Below are positions 1-8,526 of a DNA stretch of 11,872 nt, piece after piece. Each line of letters opens with the position of its first letter. Position 1 is the first letter of the stretch. Position numbers and translations under genes: made by a program. The notes below the pieces were generated by a model. The model was not told where the DNA came from and ran no database searches. It was given only the letters and a program-made list of their open reading frames with translations. Origin of the DNA: DAOMOP01 sp035444405 (GTDB lineage Bacteria > Pseudomonadota > Gammaproteobacteria > Burkholderiales > Rhodocyclaceae); the NCBI GenBank assembly GCA_035444405.1, contig DAOMOP010000130.1:1-11872 (forward strand). The letters run 5' to 3'.

Positions 1-97
1 TGAACACCGCGACCTGGCGGCCGTCGTCGAGCTCGACGACGCGCACGCTGTCGGGTGGAAAATCGGCGACCGCGGCCACATCGAGCCATTGCGCCAT
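1..97 (-). CDS. Rieske-type [2Fe-2S] ferredoxin, N-terminal fragment cut by window edge
   Basis: Only the first 32 codons are inside the window. The protein begins MAQWLDVAAVADFPP and continues into a VVELDDGRQVAVF-like beta strand, the typical opening of small Rieske/NirD-type ferredoxins that serve as electron carriers. The two CxH cluster-ligand motifs would lie beyond the edge, so the cluster is not seen directly. The ATG lies one base after the stop of the upstream sufT gene, with a GGGGA about 10 nt before it, so it is almost certainly the last visible gene of the SUF operon. Rieske ferredoxins at the 3' end of suf operons are known in proteobacteria; their exact role there (electron supply or accessory assembly) is not settled. 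The family call is moderately secure because it rests on N-terminal similarity and context. Confidence 0.7.
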   Translation of the reverse strand, partial: MAQWLDVAAVADFPPDSVRVVELDDGRQVAVF

Positions 98-98
98 C

Positions 99-485
99 TC
101 ACAGCATCCCCAGCTGCAGCCGTGCCGCCTCGCTCATGCGCTCGCGCGACCACGGCGGGTCCCAGACCAGTTCGACGCGCGCCTTGCTCACGCCGGGAAC
201 GGCGCGCACGGCGCGCTCGACGGTGGCCGGAAAGCTGGCCGCGACCGGACAGCCGGGCGCCGTCAGTGTCATGCTGATGTCGACGCTGCCGTCGCTCGCA
301 TCGATCGACAGCGCGTAGATCAGCCCGAGGTCGTAGATGTTCACTGGAATCTCGGGGTCGTAGACCGTGCGCAGCGCTTCGATCACGGCCTCTCGCAGCG
401 TGTCGTCGGTGCCGCCGGGCGTGGCAGGTTCGCGATCGCCGCGCCCGCCTTCGTCGTGCTTCTTCAGCCAGTCGATGATGCTCAT
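99..485 (-). CDS. sufT: SufT-like DUF59/MIP18-family Fe-S assembly protein (128 aa)
   Basis: Cytosolic accessory factor of Fe-S cluster maturation, probably helping deliver clusters to target proteins. After a polar N-terminal stretch (about residues 1-28) comes a single DUF59 domain (about 29-110). It shows the family signature DPEIPVNIYDLGLIY at 43-57 and the conserved cysteine in TAPGCP at Cys79. The end matches SUF-linked DUF59 proteins: a WDPPWS segment at 108-113 and a RMSEAARLQLGM-type tail. The chosen ATG has GAGGA 8-12 nt upstream and starts before the domain; reading further upstream gives arginine-rich shadow sequence only. It follows sufU by 71 nt and is followed after one base by the Rieske ferredoxin. 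The family assignment is firm; the molecular function within the family is less settled. Confidence 0.9.
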   Translation of the reverse strand: MSIIDWLKKHDEGGRGDREPATPGGTDDTLREAVIEALRTVYDPEIPVNIYDLGLIYALSIDASDGSVDISMTLTAPGCPVAASFPATVERAVRAVPGVSKARVELVWDPPWSRERMSEAARLQLGML

Positions 486-556
486 GCCATGATCCTCGCG
501 GTGAATGTCCTCCGCATGATTTCCGCAGCGGCGCGGTCCGGCCCGCCGTCGTCGTC

Positions 557-1009
557 CTAGTCCTCCGTCGACACCGGTTGCGCCCGCCCTGTCAGTGCCG
601 CCTCGAGCGTATGCCACGCAAGCGTCGCGCACTTGACGCGCGTCGGGAACTCGGTCACCCCGGCAAGCACGGCCAGCTTGCCCAGCGGTACGTCGCCCTG
701 CTCCGCATGCCCGCCCGTGACCAGCGTGCGAAAGCCGGCGAACAAGGCCATCGCGTCGGCCTCGCTGCGCCCCTTCAGGGCCTCGGTCATCAACGATGCC
801 GAGGCGGTCGAGATCGCGCAGCCCGCGCCTTCGAAACGCGCGTCCTCGATCACGCCGTCGCGCGTCTTCAGGTGCAGCCGGATCTCGTCGCCACACAGCG
901 GATTGAAGCCTTCGGCGTGACGATTCGCGTCGGGCAGCGGTCCGAAATTGCGCGGCCGCCGTCCGTGGTCGATGATCACCTCCTGATAGAGCTCGCGCAG
1001 ATCAGCCAT
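557..1009 (-). CDS. sufU: SufU, zinc-dependent sulfur transfer / scaffold-like protein (150 aa)
   Basis: IscU-fold protein that receives persulfide sulfur from SufS and passes it to the SufBCD assembly complex. The zinc/active-site set is present: Cys39 and Asp41 in NPLCGDEI, Cys64 in GAGCAIS, and Cys127 in VKCATLAW. Between the second and third cysteines (roughly residues 79-101) there is an extra segment that separates SufU from IscU, so SufU is the better name. Its ATG lies inside the end of sufS (8-nt overlap) and is preceded by GTGAGGTG with about 7 nt spacing, so the two partner proteins are probably translationally coupled. SufU in place of SufE is typical of Gram-positive bacteria but also occurs in some proteobacterial suf operons such as this one. 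Confidence 0.94.
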   Translation of the reverse strand: MADLRELYQEVIIDHGRRPRNFGPLPDANRHAEGFNPLCGDEIRLHLKTRDGVIEDARFEGAGCAISTASASLMTEALKGRSEADAMALFAGFRTLVTGGHAEQGDVPLGKLAVLAGVTEFPTRVKCATLAWHTLEAALTGRAQPVSTED

Positions 1010-2276
1010 CGCCGAACACCTCACGCACGTGCGCGAGCGCCTCGAACAGCGCATCGATGTCGGCCCGCGTGTTGTACAGCGCGAACGAAGCACGCACCGT
1101 CGCCGGCACCCCGAAGCGTTCCATCAGCGGCATCGTGCAGTGGTGCCCGGTACGCACGGCGACGCCGTGCAGATCGAGGATCGTGCCGACGTCGTGCGCG
1201 TGCACGTCGTCGAGCACGAACGACAGGATCGCCGCCTTGTCGCGCGCCGTGCCGATCAGGCGCAGGCCCGGTGTGGCGCGGGCACGTTCGGTCGCATGGT
1301 CGAGCAGCGCATGCTCGTGCGCCGCGATCGCGTCGAATCCGATGCGCGACACGTAGTCGATCGCCGCAGCGAGGCCGATCGCGCCGGCCATGTTCGGCGT
1401 GCCGGCCTCGAACTTGTACGGCAGGTCGTTGAATGTCGTGCCGTCGAAGCTGACGCGGCGGATCATGTCGCCACCGCCCTGCCACGGCGGCATCGACTCG
1501 AGCAGCGCGGCCTTGCCGTAGAGCACGCCGATGCCGGTCGGCCCGTACAGCTTGTGGCCGGAAAAGGCATAGAAGTCGCAGTCGAGCGCCTGCACGTCGG
1601 GGCGCAGGTGCGGCACCGCCTGGGCGCCGTCGAGCAGCACGGCGGCGCCGTGCGCATGTGCGCGCGCAACCAGCTCGCGGACCGGGTTGATCGTGCCCAG
1701 CGCGTTCGACACATGGGTCAGCGCGACCAGCCGCGTACGCGGGCCGAGCAGGCGCTCGAAGGCGTCGAGCTCGAGCTCGCCGTGGTCGTCGACCGGTGCG
1801 ACGCGCAGCACCGCGCCGCTGCGCTCACAGGCGAGCTGCCACGGCACGATGTTCGAGTGGTGCTCCATGTGCGTGATGACGATCTCGTCGCCGGCGACGA
1901 AGCGACTGCCGTAGCTGTTCGCGACCAGATTGATCGCTTCGGTGGTGCCGCGCACGAACACGATTTCCTCGCGGCAGGCGGCGTTGACGAAGCGCTGGAC
2001 GGTGTCGCGCGCGCCTTCGTACGCGTCGGTGGCCTCCTGGCTCAGCCGGTGCACGCCGCGGTGCACGTTGGCGTTGAGCATGCGGTAGTAGTGGGCCTCG
2101 CAGTCGATAACGGACTGCGGCTTCTGGCTCGTCGCCGCGTTGTCGAGATAGACGAGCGGCCTGTCATGGACGCTGCGGGCGAGGATCGGGAAATCCTCGC
2201 GCAACCGCGCGAAATCCGGCGCTTGCGTACGGACCGCCTCGTCGACCCGCTTCAGCTCGTCTCCAGCTCCTTGCAT
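1002..2276 (-). CDS. sufS: SufS, group II cysteine desulfurase (424 aa)
   Basis: PLP enzyme that converts L-cysteine to L-alanine and leaves a persulfide on its active-site cysteine, the sulfur source for the pathway. It is an aminotransferase class V fold. Visible landmarks are the N-terminal VYLDNAATSQKP (42-53), the MEHHSNIVPW segment with His139/His140 (137-146), the PLP-contacting Asp217 in LLDGAQA, the Schiff-base Lys242 in FSGHKLYGP, and the catalytic Cys380 in RTGHHCTMPLM. The RTGHHC motif is the SufS type rather than the IscS type. The start was chosen because AAGGAGAGG lies directly upstream and homologous sequence begins about 20 residues in; longer upstream reading only shadows sufD. 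The gene starts inside sufD (25-nt overlap) and ends 8 nt inside sufU. Confidence 0.97.
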   Translation of the reverse strand: MQGAGDELKRVDEAVRTQAPDFARLREDFPILARSVHDRPLVYLDNAATSQKPQSVIDCEAHYYRMLNANVHRGVHRLSQEATDAYEGARDTVQRFVNAACREEIVFVRGTTEAINLVANSYGSRFVAGDEIVITHMEHHSNIVPWQLACERSGAVLRVAPVDDHGELELDAFERLLGPRTRLVALTHVSNALGTINPVRELVARAHAHGAAVLLDGAQAVPHLRPDVQALDCDFYAFSGHKLYGPTGIGVLYGKAALLESMPPWQGGGDMIRRVSFDGTTFNDLPYKFEAGTPNMAGAIGLAAAIDYVSRIGFDAIAAHEHALLDHATERARATPGLRLIGTARDKAAILSFVLDDVHAHDVGTILDLHGVAVRTGHHCTMPLMERFGVPATVRASFALYNTRADIDALFEALAHVREVFGDG

Positions 2277-3630
2277 GTCCTCTCCTTGTCGTGAGTCGCC
2301 AGGTGCGTGCCGAGCCACGCCTCGAGCCGCGTGCGCAGCGGCGCCGGCTCGGCCTGTGCGACGATCTCGTCGGCAAAGGCCCGGATCAGCATCGCCCGCG
2401 CGGTCGCGTCGTCGATGCCGCGGGTGCGCAGATAGTAGCGTTGTTCGGCATCGATCTGGCCGACCGTCGCGCCGTGGCTGCACTTGACGTCGTCGGCGTA
2501 GATCTCGAGCTGCGGCTTGGTGTCGACCTCGGCGTCGTCGGACAGCAGCAGATTGTGGTTGGCCTGCTCCGCGTCGCTGTGCTGCGCGTCGCGATGCACG
2601 AGCACCCGCCCGTTGAACACCGCGCGCGCGGCGTCGTCGAGCACGCCCTTGTAATGCTCGCGGCTCGTGCACCGTGGCTGCAGGTGGTCGATGCGCGTGT
2701 GGTGGTCGATGTGCCGGCGCCGGTCGCCGACGTACAGCCCCAGCAGGGTGGCCTCGCAGTCCTCTCCGTCTAGCCGCGTCGCGATGTCGTTGCGCGAGAG
2801 CTGCGCGCCGAGCGCGAACGACTGCGACACGACTCGGCTCGCACGCGACTGCGCGAACTGCAGCGTGGCAATGTGGAAGGCCCGCGCAGCCTCCTCCTGC
2901 AGCTTGCAGTGGTTCAGCACGGCACCCTCTTCGGCGACGACGCGCGTGTGCGCATCGGTCAGATAGGCCGGCCCTTGCACGCCGACATAGTGCTCGATGA
3001 CGTTCGCGCGGGCGCCGCGGCCGACGCGGATCAGGTTGCGCACGAAGGTGGCTGCCGTCGTACCCTGCCCGGCCTCATCGGCCATGGTGACGAAGAGCAG
3101 GTGGATCGGCGCATCGATGACGACGGCGGGCGCGATTGCGATGAAGGCGCCGTCGCTCCAGTACGCGTCGTTGAGCAGTGTGAAGCCGTTCGACACCGAT
3201 GCATCGTCGCCGTCCTGCGGCCCATACAGCAATGTCTCGAGCTCGGCGGATTCGCGTGCGAGCCGCGCCGCAAGGCTGTCGATGACGGTGCCGGCCGGCA
3301 GCTCGTGCAGCCGCGACAACGCCGGGACATGATGGCCGTTGACGAACACGAGCAGACTGCCGCCGACGAAGTCGAACGCCGAGACGGCGCGCTGCACACG
3401 AGCGGGCGGCACCGCCGCTGCCGGGGCGAAGGCCCGCCGCGCGATCGCGGCGACACTGGTGTATTTCCAGTCCTCGTCACGCGTGGTCGGAAAACCGGTT
3501 TCGGCAAAGCGCGCCGATGCCGCGTCGCGCCGGCGGCGCAGCCACGGCAGCGCGCTGCCCGGCAGCTGCGTCTGGCACGCAGCCAGGGCGGCGAGCGGGT
3601 CGGCGCTGAGCGGGTTAGTCGTGAAGGCGC

Positions 3631-3634
<4 letters not shown>
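2252..3634 (-). CDS. sufD: SufD, SufBCD complex subunit (460 aa, GTG start)
   Basis: Subunit of the SufBC2D complex that builds Fe-S clusters, paired with SufB through the shared beta-helix SufBD domain. The N-terminal helical part carries the SufD signature DEDWKYT (53-59). The SufBD core spans roughly 150-425 and includes HIDHHTRIDH (308-317), SREHYKG (324-330) and the highly conserved KCSHGATVGQ (384-393). His387 there corresponds to the histidine proposed to take part in cluster assembly in E. coli SufD. Translation starts at GTG, which overlaps the sufC stop as GTGA (4 nt); the upstream purine-rich GGAGGGGAGGG supplies a strong ribosome binding site. The end overlaps sufS by 25 nt. Length is normal to slightly long for the family, and no damage is visible. 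Confidence 0.96.
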
Positions 3635-4420
<786 letters not shown>

Positions 4421-4434
4421 GGGGAACATCTCCG

Positions 4435-5864
<1,430 letters not shown>

Positions 5865-5883
<19 letters not shown>

Positions 5884-6386
5884 TGCGCTGCCTCCCGGAA
5901 GGTTGCGGATCGGCTGGTCTCATCGGCGAGGACTTCAACGGGGACTGCGCGCGCACGCATCGGCACGCCCGCATCACTTGCTGCACCGCGTCCGGCGAAG
6001 GCGTCGAGCGTTACCGCCGAGAGCGCGTCGCGGATCACGCGATTGATGCGCAGCCAGCTGCCGCGGGACATGCAGGTGGCCTCCTGCGCGCACAGGCCGG
6101 CTTCGACGCTGCACTCGGTCACCCCGATGCGTCCCTCGACCGCATCGACGATTTGCGCGATCGAAATTTCGGCCGGTGTGCGGGCGAGCGTATAGCCGCC
6201 TTTCGCGCCGCGCTGCGACACCACCAGCTTCTCGTGTGCAAGCAGCTTCAACAGCTTGGTCACCGTCGGACGTCCCAGCGACACGGCCGCAGCAAGCTCG
6301 CTGGCGCTGTAGGTTCGCTCGGGTGCCCGGGCCATGTGCGCCATGACTACCGTGCCGTAGTCGCCAAGTTTGCTCAGTCTCAGCAT
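5865..6386 (-). CDS. Rrf2-family (IscR-like) SUF operon regulator (173 aa)
   Basis: Winged-helix transcription factor, probably a [2Fe-2S] sensor that adjusts suf expression to cluster demand. The N-terminal wHTH is clear: MLRLSKLGDYGTVVMAHMA at 1-19, VTKLLKLLAHEKLV at 42-55, and the wing with RGAKGGYTLAR at 59-69. Three cysteines (Cys92, Cys99, Cys105) sit where IscR binds its cluster. The equivalent of the IscR histidine ligand is not obvious (SRGSW follows the third cysteine), so the fourth ligand is uncertain. The ATG at 6386 was preferred over the one at 6407 because CGAGGCG lies about 7 nt upstream and known family members begin with MLRLSKL. The last ~40 residues are a low-conservation tail overlapping the sufB start. 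As first gene of the operon it is likely autoregulated; the target operator is inferred, not seen. Confidence 0.92.
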
Positions 6387-6404
6387 CGTTTCGCCTCGTG
6401 TCTG

Positions 6405-6423
6405 CATTTAGTACCATTTCAGT
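6405..6423. repeat. Short direct repeat CATTT(C)AGT upstream of the SUF regulator
   Basis: CATTTAGT (6405-6412) and CATTTCAGT (6415-6423) repeat with a 10-bp period in an AT-richer island. It lies just upstream of the regulator start at 6386 and before the divergent secreted-protein gene. One helical turn of spacing suits binding of a dimer or two monomers, so this may be an operator or part of a promoter. It does not match the published IscR type 1 consensus well enough to assign it. Confidence 0.3.
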
Positions 6424-6646
6424 GCTGTTTTGTTCCGGGGGCGTCATTCGGCCGGCGCGCCGCCGGATCGATGCCCGCACGGCGATGCCCGTCGGATCTG
6501 TTTCGACTGGCAACGGCGCGGAACTCGGTCTGCGCTCCTTCGGTCGGAGCTGCGATGAAACGGTCGCCGGACTTCTGGCCGCTCGCCGTTGGAGTGCAGC
6601 GAGACGGCCCGAAGCCCGACTTGTGCGAGCCAAGGAGGTGCGAGCA

Positions 6647-7060
6647 ATGGCAAGAACTCTGCAGACCGGACTGATCGTCCTTGCGTGCGCAATCGGGATC
6701 GGTTCGGCGACGGCGCAGGACGCGACGGGCACGCTCGCGTTGCAGGACTACCAGGGCGTGCCCTATCTGACGGGCGGCATCGGAGAAAACGAGCGAGCAT
6801 CGATTCTCGCCGCTGCCGACCGCTTCAATCTCAAGCTGACGCTCGCTGAAAAAGGCGGGGCGTATCTCGCCGGTGTACGCGTGATCGTCGTTGATGCGGG
6901 CGGGGCGACGGTGCTCGACGTCCGCTCGGAGGGGCCGTTGGTGCTGGCCCTGCTGCCGCGCGGCAACTATCGCGTGTCGGCCGAAATGGACGGCCAACGG
7001 CAGACCCGCAGCATCGACATCCCGGCTCGTGGGCAGCGCTCGCTGGTCTTCTACTGGTAG
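6647..7060 (+). CDS. Small secreted protein with carboxypeptidase-regulatory-like domain (137 aa)
   Basis: Predicted periplasmic protein of unknown role. Residues 1-23 form a Sec signal peptide: a charged start MARTLQ, a hydrophobic core LIVLACAIGIG, and an ATA-Q cleavage site. The mature part contains YLTGGIGENE (40-49), then a beta-rich region from about 63 to the end with LAGVRVIVVDAGG, LLPRGNYRVSAEMDG and a terminal LVFYW. This matches the small carboxypeptidase-regulatory-like/transthyretin-like beta-sandwich proteins common in proteobacteria. No catalytic motif is visible. A strong AAGGAGG lies about 8 nt before the ATG; the longer upstream reading frame lacks coding character and would bury the signal peptide. 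It is divergent from the SUF operon and ends 15 nt before the end of apaH, which faces it. Confidence 0.85.
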   Translation: MARTLQTGLIVLACAIGIGSATAQDATGTLALQDYQGVPYLTGGIGENERASILAAADRFNLKLTLAEKGGAYLAGVRVIVVDAGGATVLDVRSEGPLVLALLPRGNYRVSAEMDGQRQTRSIDIPARGQRSLVFYW

Positions 7061-7075
7061 CAGGGGCAGCGCGTT

Positions 7076-7885
7076 TCAGCCCGCGCGCCAGCCCATGACC
7101 TGAAACACCTCGCCGTCTTCGAGGCGCACCGCGGTGAGCTTGCCGCCCCACACGCAACCCGAATCGAGTGCGATCAGGCCTTCGCTGCGATGAAAGCCCA
7201 GTGCCGACCAGTGGCCGAACACGATGGTGTGGTCCCGGCTGGCGCGCGCGGGCACTCGAAACCACGGAAGGGTTCCCGGCGGTGCCTTGTCGGGAGGGCC
7301 CTTGGCCTCGAGCGCGAGGCGTCCGTCGGGGGTACAGAAGCGCATGCGCGTGAGCGCGTTGACGATCACGCGCAGGCGCGCCCAGCCCTTGAGCGAGTCG
7401 GACCAGCGATCCGGCTGGTCGCCGTGCAGGTTGCGCAGAAACTTGTCCGATTGCCTGCCGGTCAGCGCGCTTTCCACCTCGCGCGCAAGTGCGGCGGCAC
7501 GAGCGACCGACCACGCGGGCAGCAGGCCGCCATGGACCATCGCGAAAGCGCCCTCGACGTGCATGAGCGGACGGTTCGCCAGCCAGTCGAGCAGCTCGTC
7601 GCGGTCCGGCGCCTCGAAGATGCGCGCGAGCGTGTCGTCCTTGTTGCGCCGTGAATGTCCGGCGGCCAGCATCAACAGGTAAAGATCGTGATTGCCGAGC
7701 ACGACGGTCGCCGCCGCACCGAGCCCGTGCACGAGGCGCAGCACCTCCAGCGATGCAGGACCGCGGTTGACGAGATCCCCCACCAGCCAGATGCGATCCA
7801 TGCCCGGATTGAAACGACACTTGTCGAGCAGCCGCGCCAGCTCGGTATGGCAGCCCTGCACATCGCCGATTGCGTAGGTCGCCAC
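7076..7885 (-). CDS. apaH: ApaH, symmetrical bis(5'-nucleosyl)-tetraphosphatase (269 aa, GTG start)
   Basis: Cytosolic enzyme that splits diadenosine tetraphosphate (Ap4A) into two ADP, removing a stress-linked dinucleotide. It has the metallophosphoesterase (PPP-like) motif series: GDVQGC (7-12), GDLVNRGP (36-43), GNHD (64-67), MVHGG (116-120), GHWSALG (224-230) and DSGCVWGG (241-248). The Gln in GDVQG is normal for ApaH. Translation begins at GTG, with GGAGGTGA upstream at good spacing, and the family sequence MATYAIGD starts there. The gene stands alone and converges on the secreted-protein gene. Length is normal. Confidence 0.96.
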   Translation of the reverse strand: MATYAIGDVQGCHTELARLLDKCRFNPGMDRIWLVGDLVNRGPASLEVLRLVHGLGAAATVVLGNHDLYLLMLAAGHSRRNKDDTLARIFEAPDRDELLDWLANRPLMHVEGAFAMVHGGLLPAWSVARAAALAREVESALTGRQSDKFLRNLHGDQPDRWSDSLKGWARLRVIVNALTRMRFCTPDGRLALEAKGPPDKAPPGTLPWFRVPARASRDHTIVFGHWSALGFHRSEGLIALDSGCVWGGKLTAVRLEDGEVFQVMGWRAG

Positions 7886-7966
7886 CTGGTCACCTCCGTC
7901 GCGTTGCGGGGCATCGCGTGCCCTCGCGCAGATGCTGCGCAGGAGGCGCCGCGTGCCCGGATGGGA

Positions 7967-7983
7967 TGTCGGAAGTTTTTACA
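7967..7983 (+). promoter_or_regulatory. Imperfect dyad, candidate upstream activator site
   Basis: TGTCGGAAGTTTTTACA is a 17-bp imperfect inverted repeat (5 of 8 paired positions match) lying about 100-117 bp upstream of the inferred start of the sigma-54-type promoter. That is where enhancer-binding proteins normally bind. The order dyad, IHF site, -24/-12 supports the reading. The bound activator is unknown. Confidence 0.4.
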
Positions 7984-8025
7984 CTTACCCGAAACGGGCG
8001 CCTGAACGTCACCTCCATGATCTCA

Positions 8026-8038
8026 CAATGAATTGATA
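8026..8038 (-). promoter_or_regulatory. IHF binding site
   Basis: Read on the minus strand, TATCAATTCATTG fits the IHF consensus WATCAANNNNTTR at every position and sits in an AT-rich patch of an otherwise G+C-rich region. It lies midway between the dyad at 7967-7983 and the -24/-12 promoter at 8058-8072, where IHF bending would bring an enhancer-bound activator to sigma-54 polymerase. Confidence 0.5.
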
Positions 8039-8056
8039 TATATACGCTTTTTGAGA

Positions 8057-8073
8057 TTGGCACAGGATTCGCT
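8057..8073 (+). promoter_or_regulatory. Candidate sigma-54 (RpoN) -24/-12 promoter
   Basis: TTGGCACAGGATTCGCT contains a perfect TGGCAC -24 element and TCGC at -12 (consensus TTGC, one mismatch), with the invariant GG and GC separated by exactly 10 nt. Expected transcription start is near 8084, on the plus strand. The nearest downstream elements are a series of hairpins and the small gene at 8295. An IHF consensus and a dyad lie upstream in the right order. Confidence 0.55.
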
Positions 8074-8083
8074 AACACTGTGG

Positions 8084-8278
8084 ACACAAGAGCGGACGTA
8101 TCTCGCCGGACTGACGGGAGGGATTCGACGTGCCGGGATCGGGCAGGCGGAAAGGTGACCGGGCCCGAGCACCGGAATGGGCCCGCAATCCGTGGCACAC
8201 AGCGCGATCGTCGCGCCGCTGCCACGGTGCGCGAGCCTCGCGTCGATCGGAGGCAGCGACCCTGCACCGGACTTTTTT
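8084..8278 (+). ncRNA. Candidate structured leader or small RNA (about 195 nt)
   Basis: No convincing coding sequence covers this stretch; the open frames through it are arginine-rich shadow sequence. It holds four consecutive hairpins: CGGGCCC/GGGCCCG (8160-8166 with 8179-8185), CCGTGGCA/TGCCACGG (8190-8197 with 8220-8227) enclosing GCGCGA/TCGCGC (8202-8207 with 8211-8216), CGCGA/TCGCG (8230-8234 with 8238-8242), and a terminator-like stem ending in T6. The 5' end is set by the inferred sigma-54 start, so it is approximate. It may be an independent small RNA or the 5' leader of the gene at 8295. Hairpins are common by chance at this G+C content, so confidence is limited. Confidence 0.35.
8247..8278 (+). 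terminator. Candidate Rho-independent terminator or attenuator
   Basis: TCGG/CCGG (8247-8250 with 8267-8270) and GCAG/CTGC (8253-8256 with 8262-8265), with a small internal bulge and a 5-nt loop, are followed after AC by six Ts (8273-8278). It lies only 4 nt before the AAGGAG of the small gene at 8295. It could therefore end a small RNA or attenuate readthrough into that gene. The stem is short and bulged. Confidence 0.4.
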
Positions 8279-8294
8279 GCCAAGGAGAGGGTTC

Positions 8295-8474
8295 GTGGCG
8301 CGGGCGGAGGGGGAGAGGCGGATCGATCTGGCCATGCGGCAGTACGTTGCCGAGATTCTTCGCTATCTCGCGCAGGGCGGCGACCACGCCAACGCCCGCA
8401 TGAACATGACCGAACGTGGCGTGCCTGCCGAGGTCCAGCAGCGCGTCATCGACGGCGACGCGGCACCCGAATAG
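8295..8474 (+). CDS. Small uncharacterised protein (59 aa, GTG start)
   Basis: I do not recognise the family with confidence. The frame opens with GTG, preceded by AAGGAGAGG at about 7-10 nt spacing. The product is a compact, mostly helical-looking polypeptide: a charged N-terminus (ARAEGERR), an amphipathic segment LAMRQYVAEILRYLAQGG (residues 12-29), then MTERGVPAEVQQRVIDG (38-54). The ending GVPxxVxxRVI resembles the C-termini of several small uncharacterised proteobacterial proteins, by recollection only. There is no signal peptide, membrane segment or cysteine. Residue use looks coding, unlike the arginine-rich sequence upstream in the same frame, which argues for starting here rather than at 8130. 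It lies downstream of the sigma-54-type promoter and the T6 hairpin, and 52 nt before the end of the opposing phosphorylase gene. Confidence 0.6.
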   Translation: MARAEGERRIDLAMRQYVAEILRYLAQGGDHANARMNMTERGVPAEVQQRVIDGDAAPE

Positions 8475-8526
8475 TCGCCCGCTGCGCATTACGGGATCCG
8501 GGGAGGTGCAATCATGACTTGCAGAT

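Noticed and set aside
1029..2294. Long open frames on the plus strand opposite sufS (421 codons), and similar ones opposite sufD, sufB and typA
   Set aside because: They are antisense shadows created by high third-position G+C. They are rich in Arg, Val, Asp and His, lack family motifs, and the opposite strand carries clear conserved enzymes.
8057..8073. Sigma-54 element as promoter of the MTI phosphorylase or apaH
   Set aside because: Its orientation is plus-strand, while both neighbours lie on the minus strand; only the structured RNA and the 59-codon gene lie downstream.
8130..8145. TGCC...GGCA mini-stem in the leader
   Set aside because: Only four base pairs; expected by chance in G+C-rich sequence, so not counted among the hairpins.
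8130..8294. Upstream extension of the small gene to the ATG at 8130 (114 residues)
   Set aside because: The added residues are Arg-rich, run through the hairpins and the T6 tract, and the GTG at 8295 has the good ribosome binding site.
7886..8294. Possible CRISPR, tRNA, or mobile element remnant in the largest gene-free stretch
   Set aside because: No regularly spaced repeats, no cloverleaf, and no terminal inverted repeats or transposase fragments are visible.
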